Of a DNA stretch of 64,000 nt, positions 46,101 to 55,802 are shown piece by piece. Origin of the DNA: Haematococcus lacustris (taxonomy: Eukaryota > Chlorophyta > Chlorophyceae > Chlamydomonadales > Haematococcaceae); assembly GCA_030144725.1 (NCBI GenBank), contig JASKMD010000017.1:3590416-3654415 (forward strand), given 5' to 3'. The position numbers and the translations under genes are program-made. A model generated the notes under the pieces. The model worked only from the letters and a program-made list of their open reading frames with translations, ran no database searches and had not been told where the DNA came from. The stretch's first letter is position 1. The number at the start of each line of letters is the position of its first letter.

Positions 46101-48127
46101 GGGGGCAATTGGGACCGTGTCAGGAGCCAGTGGGGAGGCACTGCAGCAGGCAAGCAGGCTGGAAAGCAAGAGGTGGGAAGCAAGGGAAGGACCTACTATC
46201 CTCTCACCACCCCAGGATGGATTAATTGGAACATCGGTCAACTATTGTTGTACAAGCAGCAAATGTCAGGACTACCTTGTGGGATGGTTGGTACCCCACT
46301 CCTTAGCCGTGCTTAAGCATTTATGCACTAAAGTCCTCCCATGATACGGTGTGACATGATACGGCGAACCTGTAATACAGCAGGAATTGGTGAGGTATAA
46401 CCCGAAGCTGAGGCAGCTTGTCGTGCCCCTCCAACTGTTGCTAGCTGTCCGCAAACCAGAAATCGCAAATCACAATACAGTCCTATTCTATCGCCCTGAT
46501 TGACTGCGCTTCTACTGTCCATAACTTTTTCCATTTGATTGTAGAATGTATCATATGTACTATCCCTTTATTGTGGGAGGATCACAAAACGTCCGTGCTA
46601 TTAGCAAGTTCTAAGTATGTTGTAAAAGATAGTTATATATTCCCAATGATAGATTCAGGACCAGGAATGTTATGGGATAGTACGGTAGGTCTAATCTTAT
46701 ATTTGACCTCTACCCTGGGACGCAGCGAGGTGCTCACGAACAAGGGATCCGGTGCACAGGAACAATGAACCTCACTTGCGCCAAAGTGGATCCTGGCAGC
46801 TTCCACGGCTCCAACGCAGTGGCGTCCAGGATGAAAGCGATGCAGGCGCCCGGTTGAAGGAAGTGCGGCGCGGCGCTGGGCCGCGTGCTAAGCTGGAAGC
46901 GCTGTCGTAGTGCGGCAAAGAACGAGGTGCGAGTTGACATCTCGCCTGTGGTCAGCGGAGTGTCGGCCGGCTAGCTCTAGGCATGAGATTGGGGAGGGGC
47001 GCAGCATCACGGGGTGGCGCGGGCCAGCGGTGCACACCTTGTTCAGGCACGTCCACGTTTATCGTCACGTACTTGTGCATGACGGCCACACACAGGCTGG
47101 GGCTCATGGCCGCCATGTGCAGCACTGCTAAAGCTGCCACAGCCCCATCACGCTCCTGTGCTTGAGAGGGAGCACGAGAGGCAGGCAACCAGGCAAGCAG
47201 GTGCAGCCTAAGCAAACAAGCAGGCAGGTGCAACCTAAGCTGGCTACTGTGCCAGGGACAGGCAGGGAGGGAGTCATATAGGCATGCAGGCAGGCATGCT
47301 TAACATGAGTCCTTCAAGTCAGCTGTTTGTGTTGTGCCCTGGGTCGGCAGAGTAGGTATCAGCGGGATGGGGTGGGGTGGTATGAGGTCAGAGGGGAGGG
47401 GTGGGGTGGGGTGGGTAAGGTGGGTGGGTGGGTGGGTTGAGGCAATGTTGGTCACCTCTGGCCCTGCGACTGCCTGGATTAGCAGGTCCAGCACTCTGCT
47501 CCTGGCAATCACATCGTCCGCTGTGGGCGGCATGTGCTTTACCATGCCCAGTAGCAGGCGACAGACAGGTGCCAGGCAGGTAGAGGCACTGTGGCCAGAC
47601 AGCAGGCCAGACAGCTGGTGAGTCACAGCATCCTGCAGCCAGCCGGCAGGGTCAATGCGTGGCAAACAGGCGTTCAGCTAGGCTTGGAGCAGTCTTGGGA
47701 GTATGGGAAGGAGGGGGGGCATCCAGAACTCACATGCCACAGTAGGTCGAGCACAGCTTGCCGAATGTGCGGCCAAGCTCGCAGGGCTTGAGCAGCAGGA
47801 CTTGGAGTTGTGAGCTGTGAGAGCGCTGTCACTGCGGCCCGTTTGACGTCGACCTCCTCATGCTTCATGAGAGCATCCACCAAAGCGGGCCATACACGCA
47901 AGTCCGCGGCCACCTGCACAGTCAGGCTAGCTTGTACTCTGTGGCCAACAGGCAGCCAGTGCAATGGAAGACGTGATTGTTACCTTCGCCGCGATCAGTG
48001 CCGAGGGAAGGAACTGCGCCAAATTTCCTAGTTCGATACAACTTTGTATCCGCTGCTCGTGGCTCCCACGAGCAAGCAGCTCAATCCACTTTGTGACTTT
48101 AGCTTCCGCGGTCCGCGGCAGCTCCAT
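38444..48127 (-). CDS. Large helical-repeat (ARM/HEAT-like) protein, unknown function (1503 aa)
   Basis: Seventeen exons on the minus strand keep frame throughout: 47984-48127, 47734-47913, 47456-47632, 47038-47155, 46776-46945, 45948-46070, 45212-45352, 44731-45061, 44223-44332, 43775-43933, 43429-43534, 42693-42748, 41465-42341, 40525-41282, 39711-40005, 38964-39487 and 38444-38686. The start MELPRTAEAKVTKWIELLAR is followed by paired helices typical of ARM/HEAT solenoids (VWPALVDALMKHEEVDVKRA, RVLDLLIQAVAG). A coiled-coil-like stretch lies in exon 7 (VVQQQLRDLRLQLAAIKQQL). Exon 13 is long and Ser/Gly/Pro-rich and probably disordered. Exons 14-17 return to helical repeats (SGMLPALLHLLAAG, AFNDLLQLLESDHRS). 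No enzyme motif is visible; a scaffold role is the default guess. A fragment of exon 17 has been copied to 37610-37655. Confidence 0.75.
40256..40320 (+). repeat. (TGTGC)n array in an intron
   Basis: About thirteen units of gctgt lie in intron 14 of the helical-repeat gene. Confidence 0.9.
43098..43174 (+). repeat. (CTGC)n tetranucleotide array in an intron
   Basis: About nineteen perfect ctgc units lie in intron 11 of the helical-repeat gene. Confidence 0.95.
46440..46735 (+). other. AT-rich island inside an intron, possible organellar insert
   Basis: Base composition changes sharply to AT-rich (for example gttgtaaaagatagttatat) within intron 5 of the helical-repeat gene. It stays open from 46535 to 46768 on the plus strand. 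The right end (gaggtgctcacgaacaaggg) resembles a short repeat also at 44617-44638. Composition suggests a plastid or mitochondrial fragment, but no organellar gene is recognised. Confidence 0.35.
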
Positions 48128-48304
48128 GGCAATACACGGTGCTATCCTAGTAGTACCAGTACAACATACTAGTTTGCTACATATGCATCGGTTGCGCGGG
48201 GCGCGCCAGACTCGTCTGTAAGTTGCGCATGTCCGGAGACATTGTCCATGCTGCTTGCATGGCCGCTCGCACAGTCTCAAGCCACACCATCAGCCACATC
48301 CCAT
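48128..48304. other. Short 5' flank of the helical-repeat gene
   Basis: Less than 200 bp lie between its start codon and the element-like pseudogene upstream. No promoter motif stands out. Confidence 0.35.
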
Positions 48305-49452
48305 CAATACTGGTTGTGCGGGATGTGCACACGGCACCATGCATAGATGAAACATATCATTTCACTGCAAAGAATCAGCATGAGCATGCCGCTGCCAATC
48401 TTGTGCCCGCCTCTGTAAACCCCCCTCTCTGTAGGCTGATCAAATCTCTTGTGAGGCCAGAAGGGAAAGTCAGCTGGCCACAGTAACCTGCACCAATAAT
48501 TGCCACCGCCTGGCCCATCTCCCGATACATTTGCACTGCATGAGCGCGGATGTCCTTTGTCCCGCAAGCATCGCACTCGTACACTCCCTCGTTGCCAGGA
48601 GGAAAAGCACCTTACCACGGCTCCTTTGGCCCTCGAGAAGCGTGAGAGGGCCCAGCAGCACAAGCGCGAGCTGTTGCACGCGCGATTCCTGGGGCTAGGA
48701 TGTTTGCCGCAGAAGTGCACTAATGCGCTGTTGCCGAGTACCAGGCCCTTCCGTAGGTGATACACCCGCCATCGCGGCTAGTATCCAATAGGCGTGGCCA
48801 GTCGGTTGGCCAAAGATGCCGATACAGCCGATACAGTATCACAATACAGCGAAGCTACAGTCACTCATACAGCGATACAGTCTGTATCTCTGTATCTTAC
48901 ATTGTATCGGGCCAGGCCTGATACTACTGTCCAGGCTTGCTGATTGTTGGCTCCCGCTTCTGCGATGGCAGGGTTGGGGACATGCACAGGAAAGCGTTGA
49001 CCAAGGCCGCGACACAGCTGCAGGAACAGGTTCCTGCAGCTCAGGTCCGGGATGGCTGCCTGGGAGACAGGGATGTCTGTGTACACGGGCTGGTCGTGCA
49101 GGCCCAGCGGGTCGGCTACGTGAATGGCAAACAAGCCGCGCACGAGTAAGCCAAACAGCAGGCTGGCGAGCACCGCCCGCTCGCTGATGGCCTCCACTCG
49201 TGGCTGCACCGCGTCGTCCAGGAAGGCATCCCAAAGTTCTTGCGGCAAGTGGTCGATGAGGTGGGCTAGCTTACACTTCCTGCCGTGGTATGTGTTGTCC
49301 CTATCGCGGGCAGCACGGGCCTCTCCGGAAACCTTTCTATTTCGCTCCGCTTCGGTGAGGTCCGGCTGTAGTGCCTCGTCGCGGTCCTCAATGCCACTGT
49401 CCGGGTCCTCCGGCACCAGCTTAGGCACGGTTCGTCTTTTTTTCTTAGCCAT
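48305..49452 (-). pseudogene. Element-like multi-part gene remnant with basic N-terminus
   Basis: The minus strand starts MAKKKRRTVPKLVPEDPDSG at about 49452, followed by TYHGRKCKLAHLIDHLPQEL and ERAVLASLLFGLLVRGLF. The ORF runs to 48865. Beyond a repetitive AT-richer stretch (48800-48905, many gatacag units) comes VYECDACGTKDIRAHAVQMY and AIIGAGYCGQ at 48580-48480. The Lys-rich start resembles MAKKKRKG of family A, so it may be the N-terminal part of another TnpB-like gene, but no RuvC motif is seen. Alternatively it is an unrelated transposon gene. Confidence 0.4.
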
Positions 49453-49733
49453 AGAAAACAAACATCGTCAAGCCGCCACAATAAGCGAAAATTAGTTTTG
49501 TTTGTTTACATTAACAAAAAAATGTTGCCAGGAATAGGAACAGTCAACAGTCAACTCCTCCAGTCAACAGTCTCCAGTCCAGTCCAGTCTCCAGTCATCC
49601 AGTCTTCAGTCATCCAGAGAATCTACCAAAGCCGGCCATACACGCAAGTCCGCGGCCACCTAAGCGTTGACCAGTCAAACTATCGCTTCCGTCGTGCTGG
49701 CTGAACGAAGCACGAACGCAGCACGTGCAAGGC
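49453..49733. other. Spacer with short cagtc repeats
   Basis: Between two divergent start codons. 49545-49620 is rich in cagtc/ccagt units. No gene is supported. Confidence 0.4.
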
Positions 49734-51389
49734 ATGGCGGAGCAGGATGCCAACATCTGGTACTCCATTCTACGCCGGCCACCAGCAACTTGGACGAGAG
49801 ACGAGGTGGCTCTCTGGGCTCGGGTCCCAGAAGAGCACGGTGGCGCGGAATTACCTTGGCTGTCACCACGCTTTAGCGAATGTTGTATTGATGGCGGGCT
49901 CCTGCTGCAACTGAATCGTGAACAGCTCCAGCACACTCTCCTGATTGCGGATTATCAGGACCAACACAAAGTCCTGGCTGTGAGTTGCTAATTTCTAGGC
50001 TTCGCGCATGCATCAGCTATTGAGACCCTGCAACCCACTTCACCTGCTCACAGGCTATAGCCGAGCTTCGACATCTATCCTGGGGCATCGACAGCGGGCA
50101 GGTGCTCGTGCCACCTCCCAGTGCGCCACCCTCGGCCCCACCCCCTAGCACTTGCCAATTGCTTCGCTTAGGGCACCTGCCCCATCGCCGAAAGCGGCTG
50201 CCCCCTGCACATCATGCTGTCCATGCAGCCACCTGCCCCCCTGCAGACCCGCCTGGCCCACGCCCCCCCAGCCCAGCCCCAGCTGCAGCGGCTGCATCCA
50301 GCCTGCCAGGCTGTGAAGAAGTTCCAGCAAGCCCAGGAGGGCCCCAGGCAGCTGTGCCATCAAGGTGTCGGGTAACACTGTCCCAACGTGAGCAAATCAA
50401 GGCCCTGGCGCTTGCAGCAGCCCATGCCCAGATGGCCGAGACCAGAGGCTTGTCAGAGCAATCTCAGAGGGAGCATGCGCCTGGAAGCCGGTCACGACCT
50501 ACCTCTGCACCAGCACCTCAGCGCAGCGTGGCTGAGGGAGATGGGATGAGAGAGGTGCTGCAGAAGCAGGCTCCAGGCGCCTGGCAGGGGAGGAGTGACC
50601 TCGCAGGTGCTAGGGAGGAGGTGGTGCGTCGTGCAAGGAATGTGGCCCGGCTGCAAGCCCAGTATGGCTCCACTGTCAGGTAGGATGGAGACGGGCCGGG
50701 AGCATAGCTACTTCCTACCTATTGTCGCTTGACTGGAGTGTCTGTCCAGCACATGGTGCACACAAGACTGCAGCGCATCACAACGTGTTGTTGACCTGGT
50801 TGCCAGGCGCTTCTGTGCTGCGCACCGACAGCATGGAGGACAGTGGTGCACCAGGCATGACCTTGAGGAGGGCGATGAGGCAGTAGTTGGACATGGTTGG
50901 GAGGAGGATGGGGTGGGGAGGAGGCGAGACAAGGAAGGTGGCCAGCAGAAGACCAGGGGAGGAGATAGGATGCGAGAGAGTGAGGGGCAGGGTGGGGGCC
51001 TGCAGTGTGGTAAGGCTGAGCAGGCAACGATTGAGCCGGCCAAGGCTAGGCCGTGGCCAGGGCAGCAGCAGGGAGAGCAAGCCCCTGCGGGTCCCCTAGA
51101 AGCCTGGGACGAGATGCAGAGCGTCCTGGCTGTAGTGGACCTCGACAGCCTCATCAGGTGCGCCGCAGTGTGGGCTTCAGGGCAGAAGGGGCAGCCTGTC
51201 TGCTTAGCAATGCACCTTTCACACTGCTGCCTGGACCAGGGGCTGAGGGAGGGCAATTGGAGGCAGGGGTTTCGCAGTGTCAATGGCAGCCTGCAGCATG
51301 GGCTGGACATGACTGGAATGTGTCTGGCGACCCCTATTGCCTGCGCTTCCATACCAGCAACAAGAAATTGTGGACAGTCTTCTGCCTAA
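49734..51389 (+). CDS. SAM-domain protein
   Basis: Exons 49734-49979, 50054-50679 and 50807 onward keep frame. The last exon may end at a donor at 51158 (ATCAG|GTGCGC) or read on to a stop at 51389. Residues about 16-90 fit a sterile alpha motif: WTRDEVALWARVPEEHGG, then ECCIDGGLLLQLNREQLQ, and a closing helix split by intron 1. SAM domains mediate protein-protein or RNA contacts. The rest is Pro/Ala-rich and then charged (EEVVRRARNVARLQAQYG). A duplicate of part of exon 2 (50130-50225) is present at 56838-56935. The 3' end of the gene is uncertain. Confidence 0.6.
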
Positions 51390-51874
51390 TAACGTTGTAC
51401 ATACTGCATGATCAGAAAAAAGGGTTAAACAACTGCAACGATTGCAAGCTCTGCAAACAACTGCAAGATCAGAAACAAAAGAGGGCCCACCGCCTTGACG
51501 CTGCCCATCACATGACACACATGAAACACATGGGCATCGAGTGCGCATGCACGGAGGCATGACTGACTCCGTGCCACGGCGAAGTTCATATTGGGGTCGC
51601 ATGGGGGCACATATGCTGGCCATATTGTGCCCGGCGCTGATGGCATCCACCTCTGTCGTTAAGCAGTCCAGGGCACAAGGGGGATGCTTTAAGGCAGTTC
51701 AGGGCACAAGGGGTGCAGAAAGGCAGGTGGCAGGTGACCCTGATTAGTACCCAAGCCCCCTGGACTCCTTCCTTGTCCCCCCTGTGGCCACACTTGTGGG
51801 CTGTGGGCTGGTGAACTGATGCGCGATGCATGCTGGACTTGCGTGATGGACTTGCAGGCTTGGCCAGCCATCCA
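51390..51874. other. Spacer before the long family A element
   Basis: No gene is supported. A short duplication is visible (gcagttcagggcacaagggg, near 51664 and 51695). Confidence 0.4.
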
Positions 51875-52019
51875 CATATCCCTTACAGCACCTTGGCCCT
51901 CAACCTTGAGCCTTCATTGCAGTCGAACACTAATTGTGGACCACTACAAAGCGGTGTTTTCGTCTGTGTGGATTGTTCCCATGCACATGGCATGCTCATG
52001 GCATAGACATGGCATACAC

Positions 52020-52140
52020 ATGGTCATGGTCGCCTACCACCTACATTACTGCCTGACCCGTTAGGGCTATTGTGTAGAGTTGGCATGACAAAACATGCAC
52101 TAATGTAAGCTGATGACAGCTTAACAAAGGGGGGCACACA
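52020..52140 (-). ncRNA. Family A 3' structured segment of the longest copy
   Basis: Directly after the stop. GCATG/CATGC and CTACA/TGTAG stems flank the apical stem CCC-TAAC-GGG (plus strand 52057-52066). In TnpB systems this is where the guide scaffold lies. Confidence 0.55.
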
Positions 52141-55100
52141 CTACTGTGCCGCAGCAGGCTGGTGCTGCTGCTGGGCCTTGGGGCTGGGCTTGTCTTGCAG
52201 CCGCTTGTAGCCCAGGCCAGGGTACTCCTTGCCCTTGGCTGCCAGCGCTCCCTGGCCTGGCCAGTAGCACAGCTCCAGTGGCCGCCACCTGCTCTCCCCA
52301 ATGCACTGCATGTTCAGCGCTGCATTGCAGTCCCTGTCCAGCCACCTGCCTGGCTGTGGTGCTGGCTTGGCTTTGGCAGCCTTGCCCTTGCCCTTTGTGG
52401 GCTTAGCTGCCTCTGGCTCAGCCTTGGTGCGCTTGCTGCGCTTGGCTGGCAGGGGAGTGCTTGGCCTTGGCTCTGAGGATGCTGGCTGTGGGGCTCCCTG
52501 GCTGCTGCGAGGGGGCTGTGGGGGCTTGCAGGGGGCCACTATCGGGCACCACATCAGGCCCCGCACCGGCAGGTCATGCTGCTGGCTCCAGGCTGGACGC
52601 AGCAGGCGGTGGTGCACCTGTCCTGCTGGGGGCTTCCAGCCTGCAGGCCTGGTGGCCCTGCGCTTGCTCAGCCGGCTCTCACATGGCTGCTTGCCATTCA
52701 CTGCTGAGCTGACCCGGGTGGTGCGGTGCTCATCCACAAGCACCACCCTGCCCCACCGCTGGTCTGTGCCCCTGGGCCTGCACACCACCTTGCAGCAGGC
52801 ACGCAGCACCGCATCAGCACCCCACCCACCCCCAGTGCGAATGCTAGCAGCGCCAAAGAACACCACCAGCTGCTTGGAACGCCCATGGCGCTCCATGGAC
52901 ACCTCAGCCATCTCCTCCTCCAACTGCAGCCATGCACACAAGGCAAACACAGGGTGGCTGACATGATGGCACATGGTTAGGCATGGCACAGTCAACTATT
53001 CTTCATGCTCACTTCATACCAACCCACCACCTCTCACTCCCTTACCCTCCCTCTCTCCCACCCTCCCTCACCTTCTTGAAGAACTGCTCCAGTGTCCGGT
53101 CCTGAGCTCCGTACAGCCTCAGCCGCTGCTGTGCCCACTTGGGGTCCAGGTACACCTATATGCGCAGCACAAATAGCGAGGCGATGACGCGGAGCTGGCT
53201 GTGCACCCCGGCTCTCAGCTGGAAGTGAGCCATCAGCTTGCGCTTGGTTTTCTTGCACCCGCGCAGCACGGCGCCACCCGGGACTTTGATGACCTGCAGC
53301 CAATTACAATCCGCACTTTGACAGGCCAGGACACAATGCGGGGACACAAACAGTGCGGGGGCATACAAGGCGGGGGCGAGTGCGCACCTGTCGGCGCTCG
53401 GCCTTCCATTGAGCCCCTCGCTCCTCGCGTTGTTTGCCTGGAGGGGTGCTAGGACTTGCGCTGGCATGAACAGTAGCGATGTGAGCAGCGGAGGAGAGCT
53501 CACCGGACTGCACAGTTGCAGCGGTTGGCCTCCAGGGAAGTGCCAGCTGAGTTGGCTGCTGCCAGGTGCTGTAGGTGGGGCTTGATTGGAGCCAGCCACC
53601 GCTCAGTGTCACGGCGGGCATTGTATAGGCCACTGCCATGCTTGATCTGGACCTTGGTCAGCTTCCACCGGCGCAGCTGGTCTGCCAGCAGCTGGCCTGT
53701 CGCCGGATCCCACACCCCTGAGGCTGCGCTGACTGCCTGGGTGACGCCGGGGTCGATGCCCACCCCAATCTGAGTGGCTGGATTGAACTCAAACTCACGC
53801 TGCTCAGCTAGGCCCTTGCCAATGCGGGGCAGTCCCAGAGCATGGGCCGCTGCTGCTGCTGCACCTGGGGCTGCCACTGGGCAGCTGTTGCTACTGGAGG
53901 GGCCTACTGCTGAGGGTGGAGCAGGAGGGGTTGGGAGGGGGCGGGTGTAGTGCACACACATACTGACCCCGTCCGTCTCCACCGTCCTCTCGAACTCAAA
54001 CCCCTGGTTGGCCAGCTGCTTTGTGCTGAACCACCTGTCCCAATGGTTGCTACGGGCTGGCTCTGCGGTAAACACATCCACTGTCTCCCTCGTGAGCCCC
54101 AGCTGCTGGCACACCCCGTGGAGCACCTTGCTGTCCACCTTGATGAAGTGCACCCCCACCCTGGCCAAGGGGGTGAGGGTGAAGGGGGGTGGGCAGGTCA
54201 GGACCCGGGGCCCCACTCTACGCCCGCCATGCTTTGGCTTGCCTGGCACGGGTGGGGTGGGTGGCTGCTGCCACTGCTCCAGGCATCTGCACACATGCAC
54301 CGCATGGCGCATGCGGCAGGGCAGGGGCATGGTTTCCTGCAAAGAGTCTCCCTCCTATAGGGCCAGCAGTCTCCGCTGCTTGGCTGCCTCCTCCTTCAGG
54401 TCCTTGACATGCGCCTTGTCCAGGTCTGAGGCCTGCAGTTCGGGGCTGTCAGCGTTGAGGGCATACCCACACGCCAGCTTGATGAGTAGCTGAGCCTCCA
54501 CCCCGCTCCAGCCTAGCCGGGCCCTGGCAGCCTTGGCGTACAGCTTGACATAGCGCTCTGCAGGTCAGGTCAGGTCAGGACAGGTCAGGCCTAGATCATG
54601 GTCAGGTCAGGCCTAGATCATGGTCAGGTCAGGCCTAGATCATGGTCAGGTCAGGCCTAGATCATGGTCAGGTCATGGTCAGGTTATGGTCAGGTTAGGT
54701 CAGGGTCAGGTCAGGGTCAGGGTCAGGTATGCACCACCGTCACTTGCCTGGGTTGAAGTAGTGTTGTTGCATGGCGACTGCTAGCTGCATGGAGTGGTGG
54801 CTGATCGTGTTGTGGTCCCCAGTCAGGTTGGTGCTGCCCAGCTGCTGCAGCTTGGCTAGTAGCTCCTGGTTGCTGGGGTCGCCAAAGGCAGGCTTTAGGC
54901 TGAAGTGCTTGTTCTGCCTAGCGCGCCCAAGCCGCCGCTGCAGCTGGTTGTAGGGGGTGAGGAAGGTTGAGTTGGCAAAGTACATGCAGAATACCCGCAG
55001 CTGCTGCAGCATCATTGGATCTTCGCTGTCAAGGGGCATAGGTGGCCCAGTGGGTGCTGCCGGTGGGGGGTGGCGGGCAGCAAGGCGGGCACTGGGTGGC

Positions 55101-55435
55101 CGGAGCGTGGGTGGTGCTGGGGCAGGCTCTGGCTCTGGCTCAGGCTCCGGCTCAGCCTCAGGCTCAGGCTCCCAGTCCATGTCCATGGCTGCTGGCTGGG
55201 CAGGGACACGCAGGCGGAGTGGGGGTAGGGGGGGAGCACGAGGGGCTTGGGGAGGCTGCATGGCTGGAGGAAGAGGGGCGCTGCGGAACCCCAGGGAGGG
55301 GTAGCCCACAAGGCATGTCAGCAATATGCGCAACACATACAAAGAGGCGATGACGCGGAGCTGGCTGTGCACCCCGGCTCTCAGCTGGAAGTGCGCCATC
55401 AGCTTGCGCTTGGTTTTCTTGCACCCGCGCAGCAC
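52141..55435 (-). pseudogene. TnpB/Fanzor-like RNA-guided nuclease gene, 5'-truncated with one in-frame stop
   Basis: Proposed exons on the minus strand: 54748-55435 (truncated start), 53504-54557, 53388-53460, 53072-53155 and 52141-52923. The first intron has a GC donor (CAG|GCAAGT). Motifs in order: a helical N-terminal domain (LQRRLGRARQNKHF, YVKLYAKAARARLGWSG); RuvC-I IGVGIDPGVTQAVSA; the bridge VYLDPKWAQQRLRLYGAQDR and LEQFFKK; RuvC-II VLVDEHRTTRVSS; and RuvC-III WLDRDCNAALNMQ. Fanzor proteins are eukaryotic TnpB homologues that cut DNA guided by a 3'-encoded RNA. A TAG at 54355-54357 interrupts exon 2, and the 44-bp intron 53461-53503 is a minimal model that may instead be a frameshift. 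The expected four-cysteine zinc ribbon between RuvC-II and -III is reduced to MWC and one other cysteine. Probably not active as it stands. Confidence 0.75.
54561..54740 (+). repeat. Tandem ggtcagg-type repeats in an element intron
   Basis: The 22-bp unit (atcatggtcaggtcaggcct, then ag) occurs four times, surrounded by shorter ggtca repeats. It fills the GC-AG intron of the family A gene. Confidence 0.9.
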
Positions 55436-55537
55436 GGTGCCACGCCATATCCCTTACAGCTTAGCCGAGGCTGTGTTCTGTGAGCCTAATGTGTTCTGTC
55501 AGCCTAATGTGTTCTGTGAGCCTAATGTGTTCTGTGA

Positions 55538-55790
55538 CTAATGCTCTGACCCCACTGGGGCAGCAGCCTGAGACACATGCTCTTCCCTAAGCAACAGCTT
55601 AAGCATTGCCTGGTGCACACATTCCTGTGCTACAGACTCCCACTCCTGGGCCTTGAGTTGCTGGGTCTTGCAAGTTCCCTCAAGGCGCACTGCCGAGTAC
55701 TCCTTGCCTAGGGCAGGGGCTGCGGTGTATCCCTGTGCTATCCGTGTGCCATGATTATTTCTGCACCCTTGCAGGCATGGCCAGCAGTGC
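55538..55790 (-). pseudogene. Orphan C-terminal exon of an unknown gene
   Basis: The minus strand reads GKEYSAVRLEGTCKTQQLKA and continues VAQECVHQAMLKLLLREEH to a stop at 55538. The GKEY start resembles the family A tail GKEYPGLGYKRL, so it may be an alternative element C-terminus. A decayed copy lies at 57660-57780. Confidence 0.4.
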
Positions 55791-55802
55791 ACACTGGCTG
55801 CC

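Larger units (their letters stand above)
51890..55445 (-). mobile_element. Longest family A TnpB/Fanzor-like element, flanked by 15-bp direct repeats
   Basis: CATATCCCTTACAGC occurs at 51875-51889 and 55446-55460, bracketing 3556 bp. The minus strand carries the TnpB-like gene (55435-52141), its 3' structured segment (52140-52020) and a 3' tail ending tgagggccaaggt at 51890. The 5' end starts inside the coding region, so the copy is 5'-truncated. The tail and last exon are nearly identical to the copy at 60005-60745. Confidence 0.75.

Noticed and set aside
54561..54740. Regularly spaced repeats resembling a CRISPR array
   Set aside because: Units are contiguous without unique spacers, in a eukaryotic intron.
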